A stretch of DNA of 64,000 bases from Tigriopus japonicus (GCA_010645155.1 CM021321.1:7426311-7490310), one strand, 5' to 3'. Positions 1 through 10,011 are shown, counted from the first letter of the stretch. The notes: generated by a model not told the origin, from the letters alone. Made by a program: numbers and translations.

Positions 1-643
1 GCTAGAGTTGTGGCATGGGTCTAAGCACGAAAACTCATCCTCAAAGACTTGAAAGCACTTTTCTTGGATGGTTGCGTTCTTCCGCCACAATATGTTTCTT
101 CCCTACTGATGTAAGAGAATCTGATGATTGGCGGCGGCAGCGCAGTCTAGGAATTCAGTGGTCTATGCGTTGGCCCAAGCCGGCCCCCAAAACCGGAGTA
201 AACCAGAATGAGCCTAAGTAATATTTCTTCTTCGCATCGTTATCAACCATTCATTTCGGCGAGAAGGTCGACGAAGCACTAAAATTTACGTCGGACTTTA
301 AAATGATTCCTTGAAATTGTTCTATAAAGGCTACAAGACGATCTGCCCAAAACTAGAAATCCGTCAGTTCGGGCAGAAAGTCTTGCCAAACTTTCCAAGA
401 GTTTTATTTGACAAAATTACGATCCCGTTTAATAGCTCTTTGTTTGCTTTCTGAACTATTTGTTTACATTTATGAACTAGGACCTCTTCCTAAGTATAAA
501 ATTTCAAATTCATGACAATGTTGACCAAAAAAACCAATGATGTCCAAATAGGACTAATGTAACGTAATCATTTGGCAGCCCTGAGAAGATTCTGTGACTT
601 GCCATCGGCTGCACAATTTGAGGTCTAAGAAGCAAAAACAAAC
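1..643. other. No gene recognised; repeat-flank DNA
   Basis: I see no convincing coding sequence, RNA gene or intact repeat in this stretch. The longest open frame, at 15-221, resembles no family I know. The motif TTGGCAGCCCTG near 573 recurs near 3,193 and could be one end of a hAT-like element, but I found no partner end. Confidence 0.4.
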
Positions 644-645
644 AA

Positions 646-682
<37 letters not shown>

Positions 683-690
683 GGGGGGGG
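644..690. repeat. (TTA)n microsatellite followed by a G run
   Basis: About 13 perfect TTA units are followed by eight G. Read on the minus strand this is C8 followed by (AAT)n, directly after the 3' UTR of the adjoining non-LTR element. A second copy of that element also ends in a long C run (13,102-13,113). This is therefore probably the element's own 3' tail, later expanded, rather than an unrelated microsatellite. Confidence 0.85.
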
Positions 691-1484
691 CGGATTTTTC
701 AATACCGCTACAAGGAATGGGATTCCCTGTAAAGAGAGTTAATCATTATTATAGTTTCAATAATTAATGTTTATATGAAATTTGATCTACCAATGAGTTA
801 CTGTTGGCAGATCTATACAACCCTTGTATAGTGGGTTGGTCAGGAATAGTATTTAAGAATTTGTCCAATCCTGCCTTAAATGCTGTTAGAGGATCAGCTC
901 CTACATATTCCCGACGAAGGCAAATAGGCAACAAATTGAACAATGAAGGAGCCCGATAAAGAAGAGAGGAGGACTTCATTGTTCGAATTAGCCTTGATTC
1001 CTTAGGATTTGGAGGTGCTCTCAGAGCGCACGTAAAACCTCTACGATCGCTACAACTGATCTCAAATCCTGGGTTAGGACAGAGCCCATGAATGCTCTTG
1101 AAAACATACAGTATCAGATACCTTTCATACCTTCTCTGAGTACTGTACAACCCTAACTTCTGGAGCCTCTCCCAATATGAGAGCTCTCTCATTCCTGTGA
1201 TGTTCCTAGTAAAACATCTTTGGACCTGCTCGACCTTTTGCAAACCTGCTGAACTCATTGGAGCCCAAATGGGTGAGGCATATTCAAGATGCGGCTGGAC
1301 AATCGACTTGTACAGAGTTAGCATCGTAATACTATCTCTGGACTTGAAAGTGCGATAGATCCAGCCGCACGTTTGAAATGCCTTCCCCACTTTCAACTGG
1401 ATATGCTCATCAAACTTTCCATCATCTTGGACGACAACTCCCAAATCTCTCATGGACGATACCAAAATATTTGACTCAGCTTCT
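644..1484 (-). mobile_element. 5'-truncated non-LTR retrotransposon (reverse-transcriptase C-terminus and 3' UTR)
   Basis: The minus strand encodes about 233 residues with no internal stop (764-1,465), read up to the truncation near 1,484. They match the C-terminal part of non-LTR retrotransposon reverse transcriptases, downstream of the catalytic palm: an 'SSMRDLGVVV' strand, then 'SIVQPHLEYASPIWAP', then a helical segment 'VEQVQRCFTRNITGM'. Family knowledge places this block after the YADD motif in CR1/Jockey-type proteins. The endonuclease and palm domains are absent, so this is a typical 5'-truncated dead copy. The 3' UTR contains a segment reading TTTACAGGGAATCCCATTCC on the minus strand. 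That segment recurs at 12,914-13,120 and 61,112-61,264, which defines one family. The exact clade is inference. Confidence 0.85.
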
Positions 1485-1821
1485 TAAAACAAAAGTCATC
1501 GTGCTACAATGAATACAGTCAAATAAAGATATAATAAAAAGAAATAAAACCTTAAACACAATTTTGTTCTTACCGTACCAATCATTGAAGCTCAAGAAAT
1601 TGTTGAACTGTAACAACACATGATTATTGCATTTATATGTATGTTAACTATACCAACTTTATTTCACTACAGTACAACCTTAAAATTTTGGTTAGTAGAA
1701 ATTTCCATATCATTATTTCCTCCACTTTAACATCTTTAAATTTGAAACTTGGTTGCTTAGGTTAGTCAGACCAGAAAGCTCGCTGATTCAAAGATGGACT
1801 CAACTGTAGATAACTCCACTA
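1485..1821. other. AT-rich spacer, nothing recognised
   Basis: Short AT-rich DNA between the non-LTR copy and the 537-bp repeat. No open frame of note, no inverted ends and no RNA gene signature were seen. Confidence 0.4.
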
Positions 1822-2358
1822 ATTATAGCAATTACTAGTGACGTCATCATTTTTGGCGGGAAAAAAAGTTTGGAAGACCCATGTTTCTGATGAGCGTGCG
1901 AGGTAACTAAAACGAAGGTTTAGGCCTGGTGATTGCAACAGTGCCTTTCTCATCTGCACAAATTGAAGTTGAAATAGCAATTCTTGACATTGTATTTGCA
2001 AAAAAGTATGTTTTGTTGCTTTTATCTAAAATTTCGCTACATAAGTTGAGAGAGTTCTTCCGAATTTTGAAATTAGGAACGCCCGACTTTGAATAACAAG
2101 ATGGCCAGAGGAGATTGGTTCCTGGGGCAACTAAACCTAAAAACAAATGATTTGTTTAATTGAAGGCTTCTAATTTCTCCATTTGTTTTCAAATTACTTT
2201 GCAATACTTCTCAACAACCATTAACCATGCCATTGCCCATAAATGCAACATTTTTCGAAAATCTGACCCTTGAAAACTGAGATTTTTTTGGCATGCCTAT
2301 GCTGCTAACGCAGTTAGAGACGGCAGCAGGTCCGTAAAATGATACGGTAATCACTCCC
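1822..2358 (+). repeat. 537-bp interspersed repeat, copy 1 (uninterrupted)
   Basis: Starts near AATTATAGCAATTAC, runs through TGACGTCATCATTTTTGGCG and ends GATACGGTAATCACTCCC. The same sequence occurs inverted at 5,626-6,870, where it is broken by a 700-bp insertion, and as a shortened copy at 19,088-19,372. Removing that insertion and its duplicated 8 bp from the second copy leaves exactly 537 bp, the length of this copy. The two are very similar: a 79-codon frame read through both differs at one residue. That frame lies in repeat DNA and I do not call it a gene. No terminal inverted repeat or TSD is clear, so the class is unknown. Confidence 0.85.
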
Positions 2359-3760
2359 AAACGGAGGAGATTGAGGTTGAGTTGGTTGAAGTAGCTCATC
2401 AAAAAGTGTCCAGGAAGCTCTAGCCTGTAAGGAAGTCTGTCCTGACCACAAAAGGCAGCCTTGTAGTCCGGGTAGAAAAGGTTGTGCCTCTTTTGAACAC
2501 CCAAAGTGTAGACAAAAAATGTTGAAGTTTGGGCTCTTGAGATACAACAAGAAAGGGTGCTCAAATATCGAGTGCCCCTTTTTTCATCCGTACTGTATTT
2601 GTGTCGTAGATCAATGAGTAGTGGGACATGTTTTAATGTGGAGTGTAAACTAGTCCACGTCCGAGGTACTCGGAGGAAGCAGAGACCAGCAAAATTTTTG
2701 TCACATGGACATGGTTATAGGTTAGCCTAGAGCGCTATAATAAAAGAGAACACGCATGTGCCATTTTGGTCCCAAGACGTCGGTTCCAATGTACTGTGGT
2801 TCTTGGGTTCGACCTGTTTGAGGCAACTTTACCTATGCACTATTTACTACCAAATTGATGCTCATGATCTTAGCTTACCTTTGAAAGCATAATGTTTGAC
2901 CTTAATAGCCTTTAAAGGCCAAGGCTGACCAAAACCGTGGGTGCCGGAAGATAACCTTCTCGTTCTCCTTAAACCTCGATGCGCGTTCAAGCCCAGTGCT
3001 GCTGTGAATTGACTCGGTGATGTCAGCTCTTGATGAATCTTCCCGCTGATTTGCATTGAGTTTCTTACTTTTTAGGACTAGATACGAAATTGATTGGTGA
3101 ATATTTAGAACGTCACTTGAAGCCATTAGAGCGTTTTCCTTGCGCACAATATTGCATTGTCATGTGAAATGACTTTTTTGTTGAACAATTATCTGGCAGC
3201 CCTGGTGAAGTTGCGCATTCGTAGCAGTCGTCAGGCCGACAGTGCTACAGACTGTTATGCCTAACTTTGTAAAAAGTTTTGATATTTTGTACTCATAATA
3301 TACCTATAAGACAGAAGCTATTTAAGTAAGTTTTTGCAATTACCTATCAATTTTAGACTTCCTTTAAGTTTCTTCAATGACTGGTGAGATTCTTGAGTAA
3401 GGCAGCGAGGGGTTAGATTTGCGTCAGGAGATATGCGGTTCATTGTTCAAGAAGAGGGATTTTCGAGGTCAAGTCCTTCAGAGACTTGAGAAAACGGCGC
3501 AGAGGGCTTCCCATGTGGACTTTGACATTTTCGCTTTTTCAATGTTTACTTTCAACGGAACTTGATCCTCATCTCTGCAGAGAGGGTCGCCAGATTATAG
3601 AAGAGCCAAAGGACGACAAAGTCATATTTAGACCTAAAAATCATGTTGCCAAAATTTCTAACTAAATGACACTGGTAAAATCTTGAATTGCTCTTCAAAG
3701 AGACATCCAACGACAGTTTTTAATGAAAATGTTAACTAATGGAAAGATTTACATTTCTGT
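2359..3760. other. No gene recognised
   Basis: Open frames of 60-117 codons on the minus strand (2,211-3,147) match nothing I know, and the longest runs into the adjoining repeat. Near 3,193 the motif CTGGCAGCCCTG repeats a motif seen near 573. Otherwise I see only AT-rich unique-looking DNA. Confidence 0.4.
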
Positions 3761-3768
3761 CAATTCAG

Positions 3769-5096
3769 TAGTGATGGGACGAGACGGCATTTCCAATACA
3801 TGAGACCAACTGATGCCGGTCTCAATTAATACATCTCAGAAGCTGGCATCAATACTGTATCAAGTCTTACGAACGAAATGACAGCTACAAAAGGTGTCCG
3901 CCACCGATTGAACCTATTCGTGTTTAACAATTTTGTTAAAGCGTGTAATCGAAATCTAACTCTCTTTTGAGGTATTTTTAATATGCATGGAAACCATGAC
4001 CTTTATTAACGCCGTATCAAATAGCTTTTCGACTGATATTGTCTGTTTCAATATGGTTTCTTTGATATTCAAATCTTAGTTGCTAGTCACACTTCTTAGC
4101 AAGGTTGACTAGAATGTGGTAATAATGTCGTGGTTTGCCACCTAATTTCAATGTTGATGGGCTTTAGCAAATGGAAATTTCAAATATTAATTGTGCACTA
4201 ATGAGTTAAATAAAATCTTGCGTTGCAACATAATAACATAAGCAATCGTTAAATGAAATATTCTCCGACAATTTGGAGGAAGTAACATCAGTTTTTGTGT
4301 TAATGAAAACGATTTCACGTCACACTTTCAGCGGTTCTTCAGGTATTTTTCTTTAAAACTCTGAAGCCAACATGTTATGCCAAGTTGTGGAATCGACGAG
4401 ATGTTCCTTGATTTGAAATTTATATTGTTTAAGTTTAAAACAACGGAAAATAAATCTAGATATTTCGTGCCTTCAAACTGAAACCGATCAAACACCAGAG
4501 AAAAAGCAAAACCCAATTTGAGCAATTTTGGCAACACTTCACATTTCTCACTTGGTCTCAAGTACTGATGGGACACAAGCTGCAGCTTGAAGAGGAGTTT
4601 GGGCCAAGCAACAGTTTCAGCTGTGCTTGAAAGCTTGCAAGCAGTTTCAAGCACCTTCACCCGATGTCAGGCTTGCCAATTAAAATTCAATGTTGGCCAC
4701 TGGAAATGGAGTAAAATAGTTTGCACTCAAGTTTAACAAAGCATGCTTCATATAGCCCCTAAGAAGGCAAATATCTTGAAAAATCTAGGAAAAAAATGGC
4801 AAATTCTTCAACAGCATAGGAGTTTCTGCTTCTATTTTTAGATCAGGCAAAAAGGATAACAAATAGCTTGGCAACCCTGCTATTCACCGTAGGTCCTCTG
4901 AGCCCTGTGGCTTGAATGCTTGGTTTAGCTTGAGGCAGCTGAAATGGAAACAAGCCCAGCTTGAAAAATTGAAGTGCTTGATAGCTTGGGAAATCCCATC
5001 AGTAGTCTCAAGTCGGAATCAAGACCAGCGAGACTTTCATTGTATTGGTCTGGTCTCATACTGTATGAGACATTGCTGGTATCAGCCCCATCAGTA
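3769..5096. mobile_element. hAT-like non-autonomous element, family II (outer element)
   Basis: The left end reads TAGTGATGGGAC and the right end, on the opposite strand, reads TACTGATGGGGC. The element is flanked by a perfect 8-bp direct repeat CAATTCAG at 3,761-3,768 and 5,097-5,104. An 8-bp TSD with short terminal inverted repeats starting TA(G/C) is characteristic of the hAT superfamily. No transposase frame is present, so any movement needed a transposase in trans. A second element of the same family sits inside it (4,563-5,004); without that insertion and its duplicated 8 bp the outer element is 878 bp. Confidence 0.88.
4563..5004. mobile_element. hAT-like MITE, family II, nested inside the outer element
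   Basis: 442 bp with perfect 11-bp terminal inverted repeats TACTGATGGGA. An identical 8-bp direct repeat GTCTCAAG flanks it on both sides (4,555-4,562 and 5,005-5,012). It lies inside the larger element at 3,769-5,096, which shares the TASTGATGGG terminus, so a member of the family inserted into an older member. No transposase-like frame is visible. The intact TSD and ends make this a confident call. Confidence 0.9.
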
Positions 5097-5104
5097 CAAT
5101 TCAG

Positions 5105-5479
5105 ACTGTTTTTTGACATTTGGTCTTCATGATTCGAATGACGCAGCACTAATCACTTTATTTTTCTTGTCACACTTCTTCCTTCTCTGAACAACCTCAA
5201 GCCATTTTTAAAAGCCAGATGACTTGAATACGACATTTTTCCATTGGATATTGATTTTTTTTGCAATAATTGTGCTTTAAATCCATCACTAATTGTAAAA
5301 TAATTAGATATATACAATCAGCCATGGGATTTTGGGCTATCAAAGCCATATAAATTTTCACTTGAAATTGGCTGAATCAGCTGAAAATGAATCAAGCATG
5401 CTCGATGCTTTCCGAGGCTGCATTGCAGGAAGCATTAGCATCGCTGCCATCAAGCCAGTCAGCTTGTTTTACATCACTA
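5105..5479. other. No gene recognised; flank of decayed gypsy element
   Basis: The downstream half probably represents diverged continuation of the gypsy polyprotein read on the minus strand, but no motif survives beyond the premature stop at 5,477-5,479. Nothing else is identifiable. Confidence 0.35.
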
Positions 5480-5625
5480 TTCAAGAACAGCACCAACAGC
5501 TTTCTCTGAAGCATCAGTGGTCAGAGCCAGTGGAGCAGAAGTGACGGGAAATGTCAAAAGTGTGACGTCAACGTGCTTGTTCTTGACTGACTGAAAGGCT
5601 TGATCCAAAGTAGGAGACCACATTG
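5480..5625 (-). pseudogene. Ty3/gypsy pol fragment: connection/RNase H start
   Basis: Read on the minus strand, the frame contains 'DQAFQSVKN', 'TLLTFPV' and 'LALTTDASEKAVGAVLE', then a stop codon at 5,477-5,479. The TDAS...GAVL string is the conserved start of the RNase H domain in Ty3/gypsy polyproteins, and the AF...K element is the segment just before it. This is the continuation of the reverse transcriptase piece that stops at 6,871: the intervening 1,245 bp is a later repeat insertion. The stop truncates the RNase H after its first catalytic aspartate, so the copy is dead. Confidence 0.85.
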
Positions 5626-6870
5626 GGAGTGATTACCGTATCATTTTACGGACTAGGGCTGACGATTTTCTCGAACATTTTAATTCTCGAGAATGAGAAT
5701 TTCTCGATAATTCGAGAAAAATTCTCGAGAATTCTCGAGAATTTGAGAAAAAGTGAAAATAGCGAAAAAAATGTACATTCAAAGCTTCCAAAGCACTTGA
5801 AATTGTTTTTTTTTTTTAAGTTTATACCAAAATCAATATGAACATGAGTGTGAAAAACAATGATTGGACCTCACGGACAATAATATCTGAAATTTCATTT
5901 CTGACATTTCTGAAACGTTCTACTGACATTGTTAAAACTTCGGACATTTTCGCATTTTTGGTCAGCTGTAATTTTCAAAACAGGGGTTTCTTGTACACTC
6001 CACCACAGCCATTAGAATCTCGAAAAAAATCAGACACAGAATCTTGCCTCGAATCTGGACAGAGAAGATTTTGTTTGGGCTGGTTCACGAGTTATTTTCT
6101 TGTTCGAATGTACCATAAAGATGTTTATAAAGTTTCAAACATTGCTCATGGCTCCTATTGTTCTTTTACTTGAAACTTTTGTTTTGAATGAAACGGTTTT
6201 GCCATCAATTCCAAAATATGACCTAGAGTAATCTAATAAAAAATTCTCGAAAATTCTCGAGAATTCGGAAAAATTCTCGAGAATTTTCGATCCTCGATTT
6301 TTTCGAGAAATTCTCGAGAATTCTCGAGCGAGAATTCTCGAGAATCAGCCCTATTACGGACCTGTTGCCGTCTCGAACTGCCGTTAGCAGTGTAGGCTTG
6401 CCAAAAAAATCTCAGTTTTCAAGGGTCAGATTTTCGAAAAATGTTGCATTTATGGGCAATGGCATGGTTAATGGTTGTTGAGAAGTATTGCAAAGTAATT
6501 TGAAAACAAATGGAGAAATTAGAAGCCTTCAATTAAACAAATCATTTGTTTTTAGGTTTAGTTGCCCCAGGAACCAATCTCCTCTGGCCATCTTGTTATT
6601 CAAAGTCGGGCGTTACTAATTTCAAAATTCGGAAGAACTCTCTCAACTTATGTAGCGAAATTTTAGATAAAAGCAACAAAACATACTTTTTTGCAAATAC
6701 AATGTCAAGAATTGCTATTTCAACTTCAATTTGTGCAGATGAGAAAGGCACTGTTGCAATCACCAGGCCTAAACCTTCGTTTTAGTTACCTCGCACGCAC
6801 ATCAGAAACATGGGTCTTCCGAACTTTTTTTCCCGCCAAAAATGATGACGTCACTAGTAATTGCTGTAAT
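5626..6870 (-). repeat. 537-bp interspersed repeat, copy 2, inserted in gypsy pol and split by a hAT-like element
   Basis: Inverted copy of 1,822-2,358. It lies inside the gypsy reverse transcriptase/RNase H coding sequence, whose two halves flank it. It is interrupted at 5,654-6,353 by a 700-bp hAT-like element plus its 8-bp TSD. A direct repeat close to ATTGGGA / ATTTGGGA lies near both borders, but I cannot define the TSD securely. Confidence 0.85.
5654..6353. mobile_element. hAT-like MITE, family III, with TTCTCGAGAA subterminal repeats
   Basis: 700 bp with 9-bp terminal inverted repeats TAGGGCTGA, flanked by a perfect 8-bp TSD TTACGGAC (5,646-5,653 and 6,354-6,361). Copy 1 of the host repeat carries the single, uninterrupted TTACGGAC, an empty site that proves the insertion. 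Both ends carry many copies of the palindrome TTCTCGAGAA over 70-110 bp. Subterminal motif arrays of this kind serve as transposase binding sites in known hAT elements; that role here is inference. The centre encodes a 111-codon open frame (5,838-6,173) with no transposase features, so the element is non-autonomous. Confidence 0.92.
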
Positions 6871-7760
6871 AGAGATTTGGGATTGCCTTTAAGTGCCTTT
6901 TGTAACGGAGCGAGGGCATGAGACAAACCAGGCATGAAGCGATGATAAAATGTTATCATGCCGATAAATTCTCGGAGTTGTGGAGGCGTTTGAGGGATAG
7001 GAAACGCATCAATAGCCTCAATCCTTTCACGAAGAGGCTTAATCCCCTCAGCACTAATCTGATGGCCCAAGAATGGCAACTGACTCTGTCCGAAAAGCCA
7101 TTTTTCCGGTTTAACACCAAACCATTAGCTGAAAGGCGTTTGAATACTGTCCTAAGGTGCAACTTGTGATCGTCCACAGACCTACTAGCCACAAGAATAT
7201 CATCCAAGTACACGTACACAAAAGGCAAACCACTTAACACCGAATCCATCAACCGCTGAAAAGTTTGGGCTGCATTCTTCAACCCAATTGGCATTCGAAG
7301 AAATTCAAACAACCCAAATGGAGTTGTAACGGCCGTTTTTGAGATATCGTCCGGGTGAATGGGTATCTGATTGTATCCTCTCACCAGATCTACTTTTGAG
7401 AAGATAATGCACCCGGATAAACCGTCGGAGAAATCTTGGATGTGAGGGACTGGATAACGGTCGGGAACCGTAAGATCATTCAGGCGATGATAGTCGCCAA
7501 CCAAGCGCCACCCTCCATGGTTCCATGGTTCCTTTTGGAACCATGTGGATAGGAGATGCAAAATTGGAAGATGACAGACGGCGGATCTTCACATTCATCA
7601 TAGCCTCAAACTCGGTCTTTGCTATTGCATGTGTATCAATGGCCATTCGGTGAAGTTTAGCAAAAATGGAATACCCCGTGAGTTCAATACGATGGTACAC
7701 ACTATGCTTCGGTTTTGAATCGTTGAATGATGGAACCAGAAGTTCGTGAGATTCCTCCAA
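6871..7760 (-). pseudogene. Ty3/gypsy reverse transcriptase, frameshifted
   Basis: Minus-strand translation gives the gypsy RT in three frames. First comes the lead-in 'AKTEFEAMM...[13 protein letters not shown]' (7,476-7,760). Next is the palm, with '[20 protein letters not shown]', '[15 protein letters not shown]', '[18 protein letters not shown]' and the catalytic '[10 protein letters not shown]' (about 7,094-7,530). Last is the thumb and connection '[13 protein letters not shown]...[14 protein letters not shown]' (about 6,871-7,079). The catalytic aspartates remain, but frameshifts near 7,530 and 7,090 and the repeat insertion at 6,870 make it a pseudogene. The order protease then RT then RNase H on the minus strand is that of Ty3/gypsy. 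Together with 5,480-5,625 and 7,796-8,503 it forms one dead element. Confidence 0.93.
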
Positions 7761-7795
7761 TATGGAATTGAATGGACAAATAAACTCGGATCTTA

Positions 7796-8503
7796 CTATG
7801 AAAAGTGCCGGAGCAATGGCTCTGCCAAGTGACCCATGCTAACTCTATTTGACTGCAGATCGTAAAGACGGTTGCCAAGCAAATCTATCACAAGATTATT
7901 TGCTCTTATGAAACCAGCACCGAGAATAGCTTGGTTCATATCCGTAAGGTAAAATGTCCAATTATACACGTTATTTCCCAGATGAATATTGCATGTCTTC
8001 GTACCATAGCAATAGATGTTTGAACCATTGGCCGCAGAAAACATAGGAGAAGATGAAGACCGTCGCATGTTATGTGGTGCGGGAATAACACTGACCTGAG
8101 CTCCAGAATCAACAAGATAAGATAAATTAGTTTTTTTATTGGATACAAGTAGTAGTCGACCACCAATCGCTTCTATTGATGATCGTCTTGGAAGTTTCCC
8201 TGATGGCGTGCATCTTTGACTTGTTCGACTGGTCAAATGGACAGGGAGTAATGCAACTAAAAGCCTTGGACCCCCATCGACGATGAAAACGACACCAATC
8301 TTTAGAAGTCTTCGGAGTACCCTTGTCTGATCCAGAGAGAGGCAAAAAGTCCAAAGAACTTGAACCATTTTGTACTTTTCTTCAAAGATTTCAATTAACA
8401 TGTGAGATTGAGATATTTTGGTTAACGTATTAAAAAGGTCCAAGATTTTTTCAGCCTTAAGAACAATTGCAATATTCAGGTTTGTGCTCTGCCAATTATA
8501 CAC
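7796..8503 (-). pseudogene. Ty3/gypsy gag-end and retropepsin fragment, frameshifted
   Basis: On the minus strand one frame carries 'CRFHRRWGSKAFSCITPC', a Cys-X2-His-X9-Cys-X3-Cys finger (about 8,241-8,295). Another carries a retropepsin with the active-site 'LVDSGAQVSVIP' (D-S-G) and the later 'AILGAGFIRANNLVIDL', the conserved second half of the protease fold. As I recall, the CHCC-type nucleocapsid finger marks the CsRn1-like clade of Ty3/gypsy. The two parts are in different frames, so at least one frameshift lies around 8,200-8,290. Almost no gag precedes the finger, which points to an internal deletion. The protease would have processed the Gag-Pol polyprotein. Confidence 0.85.
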
Positions 8504-8514
8504 GTGTTGTGAAC

Positions 8515-8639
8515 GAATGTGGTGAACAAAGTGTATACTTCTTTATTCTCCCCAACTCTCTAGATTGAGAAATTACCAAGAAGTTAACACCTGATTCAGA
8601 AATAATACCATAGAAACATATACGAATTGTTAATGAACA
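8515..8639 (-). other. Possible remnant of the gypsy 5' LTR
   Basis: Just upstream of the gag/protease remnant, the minus strand has an AATAAA signal (8,542-8,547) followed by about 28 bp ending in ACAACA at 8,515. This arrangement is common in LTR R-U5 ends. A TGTTAAC (8,583-8,589) or TGTTCATTAAC (near 8,639) could mark a start. No matching 3' LTR was found, so the call rests on position and terminal dinucleotides only. Confidence 0.25.
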
Positions 8640-9282
8640 TGTTGCATGATTTAGGGACCAATTTTCGATGGTTGAATGAGTTGAATCGATCATCGGCCAA
8701 AACAAACGCATGCACCGTGCGTCTTGCTTAGACGTAAAAATTATTGGCAGATCCCTAAACTAAGGGTTGAGTACGTTTTTTGAAGTCCCCACAAAAAATC
8801 AATGTACATTTGTCCTTGGAAAGAAGGCTCTCGCCGTTTCAAAATGGGTCCTGGCTTCATTTGTAAGATGTTTGTGTTACGGAGGTTGTCACAAGTAGCC
8901 TGAAAGTTGGCTATTTGGGCAGTACTAGAGACGCTCTAGTGAGAGACGGGTGAGGTTGAGACCGGCCTCAATGACGTCATTCAATTCGCAACATATGATT
9001 GGCTGATCCCCTTTTGGGCGCCATTTTCAACATTTCCAAACAGACGGAACCCTCAACAAGCCCTCGCTCAATCCAGTGCCTCCACATCTTACTTTGAAGT
9101 AGAACATTTCCGTTTTTTTAGAGCCCAACCGAAAGTGCTGTAAAATGGGTTGATGCTTCCAACTTATATTATTCTGTTCCAAAACCATTTTGAAAGTTTG
9201 CAATTTAAGACTGATCATTGGGCAAGGTAACTTGAAAAGGTTTCAGTGAACATTCCATTTGACAATTTTTTACGCCCAAAGC
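8640..9282. other. No gene recognised
   Basis: AT-rich DNA between the gypsy remnant and a MITE. Short open frames have no recognisable content. No inverted termini with flanking duplications were seen. Confidence 0.4.
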
Positions 9283-9290
9283 ATGGAGAG

Positions 9291-9588
9291 TAGTGATGGG
9301 TTTCGAACCGGGAGTGCTGCCATTTTTTACTCGGAAGTTTATCATTGTTGATTAGGGCAGGTTGTATTGAACGTTTTCAAAAAGATCTAAACAGGGACCA
9401 ATTTGGCAACACTCGAACTAGTTCGATTTCGAGTTCCATCAGTAGCTTTACTTTTGGATTTCGAGTTGGCAGTGCTGCCATATTTTATGACGTCTCTAGT
9501 TGAGAAGATTAGTTGGGGGTCAACTTTTTGACCTAAAAATCCAAACTGGCAAAACTCGGCCAAAAATCCAACTCGAAACCCATCAGTA
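9291..9588 (+). mobile_element. hAT-like MITE, family I, copy A
   Basis: 298 bp. The left end is TAGTGATGGGTTTCGA and the right end, read inward, is TACTGATGGGTTTCGA. An 8-bp TSD ATGGAGAG is perfect on both sides (9,283-9,290 and 9,589-9,596). Inside are GCAGTGCTGCC-type segments shared with copies at 11,819, 17,112 and 61,457. It lies about 420 bp before the first identified ADAR exon and so is probably intronic. Confidence 0.92.
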
Positions 9589-10011
9589 ATGGAGAGTCTG
9601 TTTATTTGGAAATGTTTTTAGTTCAAAAAATCGTTTATTTTTCTCCATGGCGCTTGAGTCAAAACCCCGCCTGTCTCTCGCAATACAGCGTCTCTAGGCA
9701 GTACAGATTAGTACATACGAGCTATCGAAACGTCATCTGCAGGCCTAAAGATAAAACACTTTTGAGCAAGCGATTGAATTTAGTTATTCAATTATTGATT
9801 TAGGCCTTTTTCAAAGACTTGCAAAAGACTCGAGTACGTTGGAAAAAAAGGTAGGTTGTTCGAGCCCTTCGAGTCAATGTAAAAACTCGTTTACAGCAAT
9901 AACTCAACTTTCGAAAGATGGAATGACTTTCATTGGGCATGGGCTTCAATGTCTAACAATAGGACAAAGCCCCATACGTAGATTATAGAACTATTCAATC
10001 TCCTTTTTCAG

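Noticed and set aside
1819..2146. A 79-codon frame conserved between 1,907-2,146 and 6,546-6,785
   Set aside because: The conservation extends over the whole 537-bp repeat, including non-coding parts and beyond stops, so it reflects a recent repeat copy and not a gene.
5838..6173. 111-codon frame inside the family III element as a transposase
   Set aside because: Too short, with no hAT dimerisation or DDE-like motifs, and no support in codon pattern.
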